A DNA stretch of 59,874 nucleotides from an uncultured Armatimonadota bacterium (GCA_903899015.1 CAIUHP010000083.1:1-59874), one strand, 5' to 3'. Shown: positions 1 to 9,366, numbered from the stretch's first letter. Numbers and translations: made by a program. Notes: a model not told the origin generated them from the sequence alone.

Positions 1-85
1 CTCGCTCAGATCCACCGAAGACACAGACCAAGAAGAAGTCAAGCCCAAAAGAGAAGTGAAGAAATCTACGTCACGCACGCAATAA
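1..85 (+). CDS. Possible 3' end of a gene entering from the left edge
   Basis: Reading frame 2 is open from the window edge to a TAA at 83-85 and encodes a highly charged tail (EDTDQEEVKPKREVKKSTS). Such Lys/Glu-rich tails are common at protein C-termini, but 27 residues are too few to assign a family. From 86 to 311 the DNA is AT-rich and I see no gene or clear signal in it. Confidence 0.3.
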   Translation, partial: SLRSTEDTDQEEVKPKREVKKSTSRTQ

Positions 86-311
86 GACTACGCGAACCCA
101 CACAATTCTTCATAGACCCAGAAAAGTCTTGCATTCGATTGTTATCATTCGGATAAAAATCCTATTTCTTAATAGAAAGCCAATAGGTAGCCTGATAAAA
201 ATAGGGGTATTTGATCGTAATTGTTGGTGCGAATAGTGCACGCAATTATCGCTCTAATTGTTAAGGTAATGTGATAAGACGAGTCAACTTTCGATTGATC
301 GTATCAGATGG

Positions 312-701
312 CTAAGCTGTTTGAGCAGGGAGCGATGCTGATTGACTGGAAAATGGTAGAGATCCATCCTTTATTTCGGTAAGGATCACATGAATGTCGC
401 GGTTTCCAACATTTCGCAAGGAGTGAGGCGGCAACGGAGGTGCCCAAATGGCCGTTCCGGGTTCTGGAGTTTGGGCAAGATTCTTGCTTTCCAGCATCAC
501 GTTTCGTTGGTCATCGTATCGAACAAAATCGCTCCAACTCAATATGAGTAGGTAACCGCCCCAAATATGGGTGTGAACGCGTGTCTCGTCTCCGGGATGA
601 ATCAATGTCTCCAAGACCCGGATTCGATCGTCTTCGAGAAGCACTTTATGATGCTCTGGTGCCGCTGTAACTGCATCAAGGGCGTCCAACCTCGTAATCA
701 C
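312..701 (-). CDS. Small single-domain cupin protein
   Basis: The product is about 129 residues and looks like a cytoplasmic beta-barrel cupin. The core has a metal-site-like segment (HPGDETRVHTHIWGG), a middle strand region, and a second motif with PPLPPHSLRNVG ahead of the last strands. Cupins of this size bind small molecules or metals, and the ligand cannot be told here. The frame is open back to a TTG at 761. I prefer the GTG at 701 because a TAGACT hexamer lies 7 nt upstream of it and the protein then begins just before the conserved region. The neighbours do not suggest a pathway. Confidence 0.65.
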   Translation of the reverse strand: MITRLDALDAVTAAPEHHKVLLEDDRIRVLETLIHPGDETRVHTHIWGGYLLILSWSDFVRYDDQRNVMLESKNLAQTPEPGTAIWAPPLPPHSLRNVGNRDIHVILTEIKDGSLPFSSQSASLPAQTA

Positions 702-708
702 GAAAAGC

Positions 709-714
709 AGTCTA
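709..714 (-). promoter_or_regulatory. -10 element of the cupin gene
   Basis: TAGACT on the minus strand, 7 nt before GTG 701. No Shine-Dalgarno sequence lies between, so the transcript would be leaderless. Confidence 0.45.
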
Positions 715-864
715 TAGGATTGAGCCAAATCCTGCTGACTCGTCACCGTTACACACCGCAAATTGCACTGAGGCGAAAGATATTCAATCGCATTTTAAAG
801 TACAGGAGTGAACCAATCTGATGAAATCCCCTAAGAGTCAATTACCGCGTCCTCATCCCGTTTT

Positions 865-1149
865 ATGACCGGAAGCGTGAAATGGCTGTACTTGAACGGG
901 CATGGGCCAAACGCAAATCCGGGCTTGCAGGTTTTAGACGTGGCCCGATACTGGAGTCGAGACGGTCAATTTGAAATCTATCAGATCGCAGAAATTGAGG
1001 ATGGCATTTATCTTTTTGGCGAAAGTAAATGGAGCTCTCACTCGATTGTTGGAACCGACGTCATTTGGAGAATTCGCTCGAAAATCGAAATGCTTCCTAA
1101 CTCCTGTTGGAAAGAGAATCCACCATTTGCGCCGGTTAGCCGAGAGTGA
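865..1149 (+). pseudogene. Decayed C-terminal remnant of a DUF234-type ATPase
   Basis: The 94-residue frame contains ARYWSRDGQFEI, then YLFGESKWSSHS, then VGTDVIWRIRSKIE and a Pro-rich end. This order (aromatic-R-D-G-EI, FGE-KW, VG-DV-LR-K) resembles the nuclease-like C-terminal DUF234 domain of archaeal-type AAA ATPases. The segment that should precede it (LERAWAKRKSGLAG) is found in the +2-shifted frame starting at ATG 882, so a frameshift near 930-945 seems to separate the two. The AAA ATPase domain itself is absent. I read it as a truncated and frameshifted relic. A short genuine hypothetical protein is the alternative. Confidence 0.45.
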
Positions 1150-1219
1150 AGAGAACTTGACTCTCGTGAATGGTGACCGCCTATTCTCGTAAGAAAGGAT
1201 CGGCGATCACACCACTATT

Positions 1220-3628
1220 CTATGATTTGTTTGGGTGTCTCAAGAGTCGGACGTCGTAGATCCCACCTGCTAGGCCCGAATTAGCCGAGAACTTGATCGT
1301 AATCCGATTGTCTTTTGCGGACGCGAGTACCTCTTGGGAAAGGGGATACAGTTTTTCGACAAATTGCCCCGGTTTGGCACCGACTAACACTTCGGTGGAG
1401 ATGAGTTTCCCGTTGACATAAACGCCAAAGGTTCGGCCCGAATCGCCTCCGTGGTAGGTGACTGAAAGGTCAACGGATTGAGCACCTTTTGTGGTGAGGG
1501 TGTACTGAAACCAACGTCCATGACGCCAGCGATGGTCGTTGAAGATTCCTGATTCCATCCCTTCGCCTGTAAGGGCATGGTCCACTTCGGGTTGTTGCTC
1601 GCCGATCGCAACAGAATCAATGGTTGCAGCATCGCGGGCCATTTTCTTTCTTTCGGCCTCTGCGAGTCGAAAAGTTCGAGCCTCCAGCCCAGCTTTGTCC
1701 GTCACTTCCCAGTACATCTGATATCGTGTGTCTTGCAGCCTGAAGAAGGGTGCCAACGGCAATCCAGCCTTGTTGGCAGGGGTGGCAATATCCATTAATC
1801 TAAAACGCATTGGCCCAGCCGCAGTGTCTCGAGTGACATGTTGGGCGAGCTCCGATGGTTGGGTGAGGAGTACGGGCACCGTATCCAAAGGCACAAGCGG
1901 ACCAAACGCAATGTGATCTCCGCGACCGTCGCCAGCTCGAAGCCCAACCTGGTTCTCGGTGCCCGATGGCCAGGCGAGTACGATCGGCCCGTGGAGGATC
2001 GCGTACCAATTAGAACCATCCGGTAAGCCTTCAATGGTCGTTTGCATGGGGAGATGTAAATCGATCCGGTCCCCATCTTTCCAGACCCGATGGATGGGCT
2101 CATAGCTTGATGGTGAGGATTGAGTCGCGATAACTTTGCCGTTGATTCGAACCTCAAACGCACCCGCTTTCACCCAAGCAGGATGGCGGAGATAAAGCGT
2201 AAAGGCAGACGCCTTATTGAGGCGAAGAGTGAGATGCGAGTGCTCCTCATCGGGGAAGGAAGTCTGCTGAGTCAACTCGACGCCTGATTCTCTATCGGAC
2301 AATTTTGATGCAATGTAGAGATTTACGAAGATCCCACCTTTCGCTTTCGCGTAAATGAATTGACCGTATCGCCCAGGGTTCTCCATCCCAGTTCCGACGC
2401 AACACCAGAATCCTTTGCCGGCCTGAGAGTAGACGCGATAATGCTCGGGGCGGATCGGCGTGAAATAGACATAACCGGGATGCTCTACGTTGATGGAAGC
2501 AAGCAGGTGGTTGTAAAGAGCTCGCTCATAGTAATCGGCATAATTGGCTTTTGGTTCAACCGTGAAAAGTTGCTCGGTGAGCCGAAGCATGTTGTAGGTA
2601 TTGCAAGTCTCTGGGCCCTCCCGGTGTTCAAGCAAACCACGGAAGTCCTTTGGATCATTAAAATGCTCTGAGACACTATTTCCACCAAACGCCACCGATC
2701 GGTGACCCGTGACATTCTCCCAGAAATACTTGGCCGCACTGTCTGCTTTACGGTCTCCGGAGAGCTCGGCAATGCGCTCAAAGCCGATCACTTTTGGGAT
2801 CTGGGTATTTGCGTGAAGGCCCGTGAGACGGTCCTCATGGTTTTCCAGCGGTTCGAGAATCGCTTGATGGGTAAAGCGACGCGCGAGGTCCAGGAACTTC
2901 GTATCTCCCGTGATCGCGTAGATGTCTGCTAGCACTTCACACATGCCACCATGCTCATAACCGAGCATGCGCTGCATCTGCTCGTTGGAAAGGCCTGCGA
3001 CTTCGTTCGCGGTCCACTCACCCAGTCGGACAAGCACTTCTCGAGCTTGCGGATTTCCAGCGACCAAATAGGCGTCTCGAAGACCTGCAAATGTCTTATG
3101 CAGGTTGTACCAAGGCACCCACTTGTTATTGAAGGCTTCAATGTGGCCCTCAGCGACTTGTTTCCAGAATTCGCGGCTTCCGGGGATGCCCCCGACATAG
3201 CCATCGGGAGCTGCCTTTTGGCATTCGGCTAACTCCGTAACCATGTACGTAAGGCGTCGACGAAGCTCACCGTCAGGTGTATCTTCGCCCGACGCAACCA
3301 TGTCCGACAAGGCGGAAAGGTAGTGGCCGGCGGTGTGACCATCGAGACCCATACTTTCCCAGTTTTCATACTGCGGCTTGCGTACTTTCAGGCCCGCCTC
3401 GCGTCGAAACGGAGCAAGTAGGCGATCGGTATCGAGATCGAGCAGATACTTCCTATTCGCTTCAACGGCGGCGGTGAAAGGGCTCTTCAGAAGTCGGACC
3501 GAGCTCAGTGGGAATAGATAAACTTGTTGGATCACAGTTTTTTGGGGGTTGAGGTGAGGAGTAAGACTGGCAAATCCGGTCAAGAAAAGCGATGAGACAA
3601 GGACAGTGGACGGAAATCGTAGATTCAT
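1220..3628 (-). CDS. Secreted GH127 beta-L-arabinofuranosidase-like enzyme
   Basis: The 802-residue protein starts with a signal peptide (about residues 1-22), followed by the (alpha/alpha)6 barrel of the DUF1680/GH127 family. The residues that in this family coordinate zinc and form the Cys nucleophile are present: E340 and C342 in GPETCNTYN, and C409-C410 in FWCCVGTGMENPG. E321 (SVSEHFND) matches the other conserved acid. A C-terminal beta-sandwich (about 680-800) resembles the DUF6805 domain found on such enzymes. It should remove terminal beta-L-arabinofuranose from plant glycans outside the cytoplasm. Its ATG overlaps the stop of the upstream GH27 gene (ATGA, 3625-3628), so the two are probably translationally coupled. 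Confidence 0.92.
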   Translation of the reverse strand: MNLRFPSTVLVSSLFLTGFASLTPHLNPQKTVIQQVYLFPLSSVRLLKSPFTAAVEANRKYLLDLDTDRLLAPFRREAGLKVRKPQYENWESMGLDGHTAGHYLSALSDMVASGEDTPDGELRRRLTYMVTELAECQKAAPDGYVGGIPGSREFWKQVAEGHIEAFNNKWVPWYNLHKTFAGLRDAYLVAGNPQAREVLVRLGEWTANEVAGLSNEQMQRMLGYEHGGMCEVLADIYAITGDTKFLDLARRFTHQAILEPLENHEDRLTGLHANTQIPKVIGFERIAELSGDRKADSAAKYFWENVTGHRSVAFGGNSVSEHFNDPKDFRGLLEHREGPETCNTYNMLRLTEQLFTVEPKANYADYYERALYNHLLASINVEHPGYVYFTPIRPEHYRVYSQAGKGFWCCVGTGMENPGRYGQFIYAKAKGGIFVNLYIASKLSDRESGVELTQQTSFPDEEHSHLTLRLNKASAFTLYLRHPAWVKAGAFEVRINGKVIATQSSPSSYEPIHRVWKDGDRIDLHLPMQTTIEGLPDGSNWYAILHGPIVLAWPSGTENQVGLRAGDGRGDHIAFGPLVPLDTVPVLLTQPSELAQHVTRDTAAGPMRFRLMDIATPANKAGLPLAPFFRLQDTRYQMYWEVTDKAGLEARTFRLAEAERKKMARDAATIDSVAIGEQQPEVDHALTGEGMESGIFNDHRWRHGRWFQYTLTTKGAQSVDLSVTYHGGDSGRTFGVYVNGKLISTEVLVGAKPGQFVEKLYPLSQEVLASAKDNRITIKFSANSGLAGGIYDVRLLRHPNKS

Positions 3629-5400
3629 TCTTTTTCGCCCCTCAAGGTCACTCGGTAAAGCCCGGCGCCGTGTAGTGGAAGCGATTGACCAAAAGTGCCC
3701 GAAAATAAACCGAGGTCCTTCTTATTCCAGAGATCGCGAACGGTGACGTCGCCATCTAGGCCAAGGTCGCTAATGGAGACACTTACGAGGCTGTGATCTG
3801 GAACGGGCCGAGAAGCTTTGTCGGTTAAGACGACAAATTCAACCGAGCCTTTTCCTTCACTTCCGGCGGTTAGCACGCCTTTAGCTCGGAACGTGTCAAA
3901 TCCATCGGGAACGTCATACTCGATGATCGAGACGGAATGTGTCCCAATGCCATTGATAACGTGGTCATCGACGGTCTTGTTTACTCGAGCTTCTCGCCAG
4001 CCCGCGGTGGCCTTCGTCCACTTGAGGTCCGTCAATTTAATCGTTCCTTTCGGACCGGAAAGCGTGGGTTCAAGCCATGCCACTTGATCGTAATAGTTGT
4101 TGTCGCCCCCATCGGTTACAACCAAGGCTAGTTTGTGAGTTTGACCAAGGACAGCCGAGATCTCCGCGAATTGTGCTCCGGGAGCGCCTCGAATCACCGA
4201 ACTTCTATAGACTGCTTGAGACAAATCATATGGCATTTCATTGCTTTGAGCGTTGAACAAGGCTAAGTATTTATCGTGACTTCCGCTGACGTCTGCCACC
4301 CACGCCACAAGATCTCCTTTTCGCCACAATTGCCGGTTATTGAGGCTGGACTGGTTAACTCCGAGCACTTCAGAATTTGTTAGTAGATTTAGCGTAAAGG
4401 GATCGAGTCGTGTCATATCCGCGCCGAGGATAAGCGGTGATCGGGCGATAGACCACAGGGTCATGCACAAAGTCTGTTCGTCCTGGGTGAACCGAGTGGG
4501 GCGATTGAATTCGACAATTCCAAACGGCAGCATGTCGGCGTCGGGCCAAGCCCCGTTGTGACGAAAGGGGGTCCATTTGTCCAAGCGACCAAACATGCCG
4601 TAAAGCGGATGCCATTGATCCCAGAAGTCATCAGAAATACGCCACATGTTGGCGTGCTCGGAAACATGCGCCCCTTGTTCAATCGGAGTGTCTCCCGGGG
4701 AGAGGCTTAGAACAATGGGGCGTCCCGATTGATCGATCGCTCGGCGTATCGCCTCAATCTCTGCTTTTTGAACGGCGTCATACGGGCGAGCAATATCATC
4801 GACCTTTACGAGATCGACTCCCCACGAGGCGTACATCTTGAATAGGGAATTGTAGTAAGCCTGCCCACCGGCAAGGGTTGCATCCACTCCGTACATGTCA
4901 GGGTTCCACGCGCAAATGCTTTTGGGATTGGCAACATCTTTAGCTCGGAGTTCGGTGCCGATAATGGGCGTGTTTGCGTTTACGGCTTGGCGAGGAATCC
5001 CTCTCATGATATGGATTCCGAACTTGAGGCCCTTCTTGTGAACGTAGTCCGCAAGGGGTTTGAAGCCTTTGCCGTTTGCTGAGGACGGGAATTTGTTGAC
5101 TGCGGGAATCAATCGGCTGTGGTCATCCATCTCCAGCCGCGCACCGGGCTGATAGTCATGCCCTTTCGCATTCGGTTCGTACCACTGGATGTCGACGGTT
5201 AAGAACGTCCATCCAAATGGTTTGAGTTCCTTCGCCATCGCGTCGGCTTGAGCCTTCACTTGGGATTCCGTGATGGTGGTTCCAAAGCAGTCCCAACTGT
5301 TCCAGCCCATCGGCGGAGTTCTCTGATAGGACCAGTGTTTAGGTTCAGGCAGGACAGGATTCATCGAAGAATTCATGGCGAGAAGGGCGAGAAAAAGCAT
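3625..5400 (-). CDS. Secreted GH27 alpha-galactosidase with C-terminal NPCBM-like domain
   Basis: GH27 retaining enzyme. TPPMGWNSWDCFG opens the barrel, the nucleophile is the first Asp of LVKVDD (D201 from ATG 5400) and the acid/base is the second Asp of RISDD (D258). About residues 330-410 form the small C-terminal beta domain. The following 170 residues resemble an NPCBM galactose-binding-like module. It would release terminal alpha-galactose (or alpha-GalNAc or beta-L-arabinopyranose, which GH27 members also use). The open frame begins at a TTG (5415), but ATG 5400 gives a cleaner signal peptide (MLFLALLAMNSS). The GH127 gene follows with a 4-nt overlap, so galactose- and arabinose-bearing side chains are likely handled together. 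Confidence 0.9.
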   Translation of the reverse strand: MLFLALLAMNSSMNPVLPEPKHWSYQRTPPMGWNSWDCFGTTITESQVKAQADAMAKELKPFGWTFLTVDIQWYEPNAKGHDYQPGARLEMDDHSRLIPAVNKFPSSANGKGFKPLADYVHKKGLKFGIHIMRGIPRQAVNANTPIIGTELRAKDVANPKSICAWNPDMYGVDATLAGGQAYYNSLFKMYASWGVDLVKVDDIARPYDAVQKAEIEAIRRAIDQSGRPIVLSLSPGDTPIEQGAHVSEHANMWRISDDFWDQWHPLYGMFGRLDKWTPFRHNGAWPDADMLPFGIVEFNRPTRFTQDEQTLCMTLWSIARSPLILGADMTRLDPFTLNLLTNSEVLGVNQSSLNNRQLWRKGDLVAWVADVSGSHDKYLALFNAQSNEMPYDLSQAVYRSSVIRGAPGAQFAEISAVLGQTHKLALVVTDGGDNNYYDQVAWLEPTLSGPKGTIKLTDLKWTKATAGWREARVNKTVDDHVINGIGTHSVSIIEYDVPDGFDTFRAKGVLTAGSEGKGSVEFVVLTDKASRPVPDHSLVSVSISDLGLDGDVTVRDLWNKKDLGLFSGTFGQSLPLHGAGLYRVTLRGEKE

Positions 5401-5638
5401 GGGATTGATAACCAACGTGCCAATCAGAACCTACCGCAATCATGGGTTGAAATACTTCGTTGATCCAAACGATCCTCTCGAAAGCGTAGGTCCATTTGCA
5501 AGCCATGGATTTCACATTCGATAGCATGAGTTGCATGGGTGAATCCATCCAAGAAAATACAGCCTAAATCAGGGAAGGATTGGCTTGGACCTAGCCGGAG
5601 GTCGGGAAGGCATTTCCCAAGTAAACTTCGTGGCCAAC

Positions 5639-7060
5639 ATGTTTGAAAATGGCCAAGAGATCCTTCCAATTTGGGCAAAGGCAGCAGTATCTGCGACGGG
5701 ATATCGCGAACGGCTAAACGACCAACCCCAGCGACCCATTCATACCTATCGCGAGTCGCTCCAGGTTTTTGAAGAGGCTACGCCTAAGACGGGGACAGAC
5801 GGTCATGACGTCATTGAAGAGCTTGTTCGGAAATCCGAGCCTGGGCTCCATGCCATGACGGGTTCCAGATTTTTTGGCTGGGTGATTGGTAACTCGCATG
5901 AAGTCGGAGTCGCGGCCGACTGGCTTACAGCCGCATGGGGGCAAAACGCTGGAAACCATTCCGCCACACCCGCCGCTGCGGCTGCCGAAACAATCGCTGC
6001 TCTATGGCTCCTCGATATCTTAGGATTGCCCGCAGATGCATCGGTCGGTTTTGTCACCGGTTGCACAATGGCTAACTTCGTTGGCCTGGCCGCCGCTCGA
6101 GGCGAAGTGCTCCATCGACTAGGCTGGGACGTGGAAGGCGACGGACTCTTTGGAGCGCCACCCATTAAAGTGATTCTCGGAGAAGACGCTCACTCCACCG
6201 TTTTCTCGGCCCTTCAGTATCTTGGGCTCGGTCAAAACCGAGTTGTTAAGGTACCAACTGACGGACAAGGCGCAATGATTCCCGAGGCGTTTGCACAGGC
6301 TATCAAGGATGCCCAGTCCGATTCGGCGGTCATCGCAATTGCCCAAGCTGGCCAAATCAACACCGGAGCATTTGATCCCCTGATCAAAATCGTCGAAGCG
6401 GCGAAGACTCACTCAAATTGCTGGCTCCACGTGGATGGTGCGTTCGGACTCTGGGCCCGTGCGAGCCATGAACGTGCCGAATTAGCGGTAGGGATTGAGG
6501 GAGCAGATTCATGGGCAACCGACGGTCACAAGTGGCTCCAAACTCCTTACGATTGTGGCTATACGATCGTGCGAAACGGAGACGCGCATCGCCGTGCCAT
6601 GACGATTGCAGCAAGCTACTTACCGTCCAACACCGAGGGCGAGCGAGATCCATCCCACTATGTTCCTGAGTTATCGCGACGAGCACGAGGTTTTGCGACT
6701 TGGGCAATGATCAAGCACCTCGGGCAAGATGGAATCGCCGAAATGGTCACTCGACACTGTCGACTTGCCCGACTGATCGCCGATATCCTGGCCGGGGAGG
6801 ATGGCATCACGGTTATGAATCAGGTTGTCCTCAATCAAATCGCCGTTCATTTTGGACCGATGTCCGAAGAAGGCGATGGACTGACGAAGCAAACCATTGA
6901 AGCAGTTCAGAAAGTCGGAACCTGTTTTGCCGGTGGAGCGCTTTGGAAAGGTCGTTGGATCATGCGACTTTCGGTGATTAGCTTCAGCATGACAGACGAA
7001 GATGCTCGTCAGTCAGCCCAAGCCATCATCCAAGCCTGGCGTCGAGTTCGCATGGCTTAA
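5639..7060 (+). CDS. PLP-dependent group II decarboxylase-like protein
   Basis: Fold-type I PLP enzyme of the group II (aromatic-L-amino-acid/glutamate) decarboxylase family. The 473-residue frame has FTGCTMAN-type phosphate contacts (VGFVTGCTMANF), the cofactor-facing Asp in HVDGAFGLW (D266), and the Schiff-base Lys in TDGHKW (K298). The family makes amines from amino acids, but several relatives are aldehyde synthases or unknown, so the substrate is open. Start choice is uncertain: TTG 5585 and GTG 5630 are also in frame. A TAAACT at 5622-5627 sits 2 nt before the GTG and 11 nt before the ATG. The protein is cytoplasmic. It is transcribed away from the GH27/GH127 pair. Confidence 0.85.
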   Translation: MFENGQEILPIWAKAAVSATGYRERLNDQPQRPIHTYRESLQVFEEATPKTGTDGHDVIEELVRKSEPGLHAMTGSRFFGWVIGNSHEVGVAADWLTAAWGQNAGNHSATPAAAAAETIAALWLLDILGLPADASVGFVTGCTMANFVGLAAARGEVLHRLGWDVEGDGLFGAPPIKVILGEDAHSTVFSALQYLGLGQNRVVKVPTDGQGAMIPEAFAQAIKDAQSDSAVIAIAQAGQINTGAFDPLIKIVEAAKTHSNCWLHVDGAFGLWARASHERAELAVGIEGADSWATDGHKWLQTPYDCGYTIVRNGDAHRRAMTIAASYLPSNTEGERDPSHYVPELSRRARGFATWAMIKHLGQDGIAEMVTRHCRLARLIADILAGEDGITVMNQVVLNQIAVHFGPMSEEGDGLTKQTIEAVQKVGTCFAGGALWKGRWIMRLSVISFSMTDEDARQSAQAIIQAWRRVRMA

Positions 7061-7066
7061 TAAGGG

Positions 7067-7600
7067 TTACCAACTCGGCAGTTCCATTAGCAGGGCACGT
7101 TCTTCGTCGAGTTGAAGATCGGGAGGCACGGAGGTAGGTGCGAGAGATGCCGCGAGCAAAGCAATTTGGCCGGCATGATAGCCATCGTGGTGGATCACCG
7201 TCGCGATAATCTTCCAACCAGGACGCCGGTCACCTCGGAAATGGAGGAAATCCGCGTCAAGATCCTCTTCTGCGAGGCTCTCCCAACTGGCTAACCAATA
7301 GGCATGTGCTTCATCTAGGTACGCCAGAGTTTCGTTCCACGAGGTTCCGATCTTCTCTAGACGATCCATGCAATCTCTCCATCGAATCTCACTCCCTCGA
7401 AAGGCGATGCTGCCATAGATGAACTTGCCCACGGCCATGTGCTGAACGATACCGATGATGGTCCCGTTTGAATGGAGATATTCGTCGGGCATCAAAGAAA
7501 TACTCGCCCAAGCCTTATGTTCAGAAACGCCCCTCAGCGCTTCTTGTAGTTGTTCGTAGTACCACTGAGCTTCATTTTTGAGATATTGAATGGACGTCAT
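7067..7600 (-). CDS. DinB-fold four-helix protein
   Basis: The 177-residue protein has the DinB/YfiT-like four-helix layout with the three metal-site histidines expected of the fold: one in GIVQHMAVGK (about H54) and two in IHHDGYHAGQIALL (about H138 and H142). DinB-like proteins of this size are usually thiol transferases or unknown metalloproteins. DNA damage induction is known for only a few. It converges with the decarboxylase gene (6-nt gap), so the two are not an operon. No clear ribosome binding site precedes the ATG. Confidence 0.8.
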   Translation of the reverse strand: MTSIQYLKNEAQWYYEQLQEALRGVSEHKAWASISLMPDEYLHSNGTIIGIVQHMAVGKFIYGSIAFRGSEIRWRDCMDRLEKIGTSWNETLAYLDEAHAYWLASWESLAEEDLDADFLHFRGDRRPGWKIIATVIHHDGYHAGQIALLAASLAPTSVPPDLQLDEERALLMELPSW

Positions 7601-7706
7601 ATTGGGAGTTTCCTCGGTTTCAGTCGCGACCCGGTTCCAAGATTTTAAGGCTGAGCCGACTCAACCATTGTAGTGGTTTGGAAATTCTCTAAGTTCGAGA
7701 CGATAA

Positions 7707-8321
7707 CTAAAGGGTCAAAAGAGCTTGTTCCCAAACGGGCAAATTGAGCTCGAGCTTCAAGATGAGGCGTTTCACCTCCGGTGAGGACTGATGCTCTGGA
7801 CCTAGCTCTCTGAGTTCATTCAGAACGGTTCTCAGCAAAGGTGTCATCCGGACGACCACTTGTCTATCGGCGGGAGGCGAATCGGGAATATTGCGCCAAA
7901 GCATGTTGTAGGACACTCGGACCGCTCGTGCAAGCGGAATTCCCGTGAGGTTTCTCAGCTGTCCTTCCCAGCGACTACTCTCAAAGAGCACAGAGGGTGG
8001 TGACTTCAGAACCAACGTGTCGATCGATTCTAAAATGTCAGCCAACGAAGCAGATTCCAACTCTCGCATTTCAAGTCGCTGGAGTCGAATCGAAATGAAA
8101 GCCAGTACCAGTAGGTATGTAGCTGAGAATCCGAGCACGGAGAGCATAAAGGCAGACTGATGGTGTCTCCTTAGATATGTGCGTTCAGCTATGCTCAAAG
8201 CGCTAAAAACTGCAAGCAACGTAAGGGGAGTGAACGATACTATTCTCGAACTCGCTCGATACCTGCGAAGTTGCTGAAGCCGCGAAGTCTTCGCAGATAA
8301 ATTAGGTTCCGTGGCAGTCAT
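7707..8321 (-). CDS. Hypothetical two-helix membrane protein
   Basis: 204 residues with no family I recognise. After a basic N-terminus (RLQQLRRYRASSR) there are two hydrophobic helices at about 28-45 and 57-77, then a mainly helical cytoplasmic-type domain of about 120 residues rich in Leu, Glu and Arg. A TATCGT hexamer lies 8 nt before the ATG with no ribosome binding site. It ends 56 nt downstream of the polysaccharide deacetylase gene on the same strand but appears to have its own promoter. Confidence 0.6.
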   Translation of the reverse strand: MTATEPNLSAKTSRLQQLRRYRASSRIVSFTPLTLLAVFSALSIAERTYLRRHHQSAFMLSVLGFSATYLLVLAFISIRLQRLEMRELESASLADILESIDTLVLKSPPSVLFESSRWEGQLRNLTGIPLARAVRVSYNMLWRNIPDSPPADRQVVVRMTPLLRTVLNELRELGPEHQSSPEVKRLILKLELNLPVWEQALLTL

Positions 8322-8329
8322 CCATCGTT

Positions 8330-8335
8330 ACGATA
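8330..8335 (-). promoter_or_regulatory. -10 element of the 8321 gene
   Basis: TATCGT on the minus strand, 8 nt from ATG 8321. Confidence 0.35.
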
Positions 8336-8376
8336 CAACAAAACCCGGCTCATCCAAACTCGACGTCCGTTAATGC

Positions 8377-9201
8377 CTAACCTCGTTTGAGATCGTCAAG
8401 AGAGACGAACTGAAAACCTCGTCTCTTGCAGGACTGGATGAATCTCGCTAACGTATCAATCGTATTTTGCGATCCGTCATGCAGCAAGATGATTCCGCCC
8501 GGAGACAGTCTTACCGTCTCCGTTTCGAGAAGGATCGTGTCACCTGGGTTGTTATAGTCACCGGGATCATCGGTCCAAAGAACGGTGGTAAGCCTCTGAC
8601 CATACGCGGATTCTAAGACGTTCAGGTCAAAGTCTCCCCCTGGTGGTCGGCAATATCGAGGCGTCTTTCCCGTTAGTTTCCTGAATAGATCGTTCGTTGC
8701 CTGATATTCGGTATCGATCTGATCGTCGGTCAACTTGGTAAGCGTCACGTGACTATAGGTGTGATTCGCAATCTCAAAGCCGTTGCTGTTCACGAGTCGA
8801 ACCAATTGAGGATAGGTTTCGGCCATGTGCCCGATCATGAAAAAGGTTGCCGGGATCTTTTCAGCTTTGAGGATCTCGACGAGTTTAGGAGTGAATTCTG
8901 GATGGGGGCCGTCATCAAAAGTAAGAGCAATCTTCATGCCACGCGTTGGGCCGCGTCGTAACACAAATTTTTCGAGTTCCGATCGACTTAGTCTTCGAAG
9001 CTGGTGATCGATTCGACCTTGATCGGCATGAACCTCTTTTGCGGCATCAATCCAATTGGGATCGTTTGTGAGCATCTTAGCGGGATTAACTCGAGCAAAG
9101 GCCACCTCCGCTTTGTGCTTCGCGGGAAGCTGTTTGGGCCCGTGAAGCCCCAAACTGGCATCAAAGAGGATTGAAACAAGGAGGATGGCAGTTGCAGTCA
9201 T
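8377..9201 (-). CDS. NodB-domain polysaccharide deacetylase, exported
   Basis: The 274-residue protein carries an N-terminal signal or anchor helix (about 1-20), a linker and a complete NodB domain. The catalytic base and metal Asp are in TFDDGPH (D96-D97), the metal histidines in ANHTYSH (H147, H151), and motif 3 is RPPGG (185-189). WTDDPGDY and a final LHDG contribute motifs 4 and 5. Such enzymes remove N-acetyl (or O-acetyl) groups from peptidoglycan, chitin-like or exopolysaccharide chains at the cell surface. Cell-wall GlcNAc/MurNAc deacetylation is the most likely role, but neighbours give no help. Confidence 0.9.
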   Translation of the reverse strand: MTATAILLVSILFDASLGLHGPKQLPAKHKAEVAFARVNPAKMLTNDPNWIDAAKEVHADQGRIDHQLRRLSRSELEKFVLRRGPTRGMKIALTFDDGPHPEFTPKLVEILKAEKIPATFFMIGHMAETYPQLVRLVNSNGFEIANHTYSHVTLTKLTDDQIDTEYQATNDLFRKLTGKTPRYCRPPGGDFDLNVLESAYGQRLTTVLWTDDPGDYNNPGDTILLETETVRLSPGGIILLHDGSQNTIDTLARFIQSCKRRGFQFVSLDDLKRG

Positions 9202-9256
9202 GGACGATTAGTCTGAACCAATTTCCATGTTTACATGAATCCGTTCGTCACGCAAT

Positions 9257-9291
9257 CTCAATTAATTGCTTCGAATTGAGTGCGATCGCAC
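9257..9291. repeat. Overlapping inverted repeats between two minus-strand genes
   Basis: CTCAATT (9257-9263) pairs with AATTGAG (9274-9280). It is followed at once by the 12-bp palindrome GTGCGATCGCAC (9280-9291). It lies in the 165-bp gap downstream of the arabinofuranosidase-like gene and upstream of the deacetylase. It may be a terminator without a T-run or an operator. The evidence is weak. Confidence 0.3.
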
Positions 9292-9366
9292 ACCATCTCA
9301 TCCGAGTGACTCATCAAATGTTGAGCGTAACCAGTGGGTAACAAAAAGGTCGTTCCGATCTGTAAG

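Noticed and set aside
971-1192. 73-codon plus-strand frame over the DUF234 relic
   Set aside because: It is out of frame with the recognisable DUF234 segments and shows no family pattern.
9280-9291. GTGCGATCGCAC palindrome as a regulator operator
   Set aside because: A 12-bp palindrome with a GCGATCGC core can occur by chance or as a common genomic palindrome, and no regulator gene is near.
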